Shown here one piece after another: positions 14,425 to 14,443 of a stretch of DNA of 14,443 bases (position 1 is the stretch's first letter; each line of letters begins with the position of its first letter). Under the pieces are notes generated by a model, which was not told the origin of the DNA, did not search any database, and saw nothing but the letters and a program-made list of their open reading frames with translations. The position numbers and the translations under genes are program-made. The stretch lies in assembly GCA_947478315.1 (NCBI GenBank), contig CANJWF010000016.1:1-14443 (forward strand), written 5' to 3'. Origin of the DNA: Sphingobacteriaceae bacterium (lineage in GTDB: Bacteria; Bacteroidota; Bacteroidia; Sphingobacteriales; Sphingobacteriaceae).

Positions 14425-14443
14425 GAACAATGTATAATAAGTA

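Larger units (their letters stand above)
14081..14443. other. Gene-free AT-rich right flank
   Basis: No open frame on either strand is long or gene-like enough to call. The two structures seen here, a minus-strand terminator and an imperfect hairpin near the edge, are listed separately. A minus-strand frame open from the right edge ends about 70 bases inside the window and could be the C-terminus of an outside gene, but its composition gives no support. Confidence 0.5.

Noticed and set aside
1..14443. Mobile element, phage, defence island or CRISPR content
   Set aside because: No transposase, integrase, spaced direct repeats, toxin-antitoxin or nuclease genes are visible. The genes are mostly core functions.

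Overview
This AT-rich window appears to come from the chromosome of a member of the Bacteroidota. Three signs point there. A secreted subtilase ends in a type IX secretion (Por-type) sorting domain. A lipoprotein has a Cys-Ser-Lys-Lys-Asp-Asp start to its mature part. Several gene starts have a TAnnTTTG-type -7 box and no clear Shine-Dalgarno sequence. I cannot place it below phylum with confidence. Almost all of it is core chromosome. I see no tRNA, rRNA, CRISPR array, insertion sequence or integrase.

Left part (1-4032). The window opens inside atpG (F1Fo ATP synthase gamma subunit, + strand, 5' end cut off). It ends at a hairpin that can work as a terminator in both directions. Facing it on the minus strand are a surface S41-type peptidase lipoprotein, the ribosome-assembly GTPase gene der, and a small DUF1801 protein that starts three bases after the der stop.

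Centre (4202-10141). Five plus-strand genes or parts of a gene run follow: a BadF/BadG-type sugar-kinase-like protein with several eroded nucleotide-binding motifs, a 1244-residue subtilase exported by type IX secretion, murB (peptidoglycan precursor synthesis), and a 79-residue stand-alone cytochrome b5-like protein six bases after murB. Facing this run is a small minus-strand outer-membrane beta-barrel-like protein.

Right part (10801-14443). typA/bipA (minus) and mdh (plus) diverge from a short shared region with back-to-back -7-like boxes. The typA start is better placed 16 codons inside the longest frame. Each of these two genes has a remarkably long hairpin at its 3' end. The one after mdh is a perfect 30-bp inverted repeat with a single central base. 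The last 360 bases have no convincing gene. They hold a terminator oriented for minus-strand transcription arriving from beyond the right edge, and an imperfect AT-rich hairpin.

I found no clear new multi-gene system. The best leads are the motif-eroded kinase homologue, the very long 3' hairpins of mdh and typA, and the minus-strand terminator with no visible gene in front of it.
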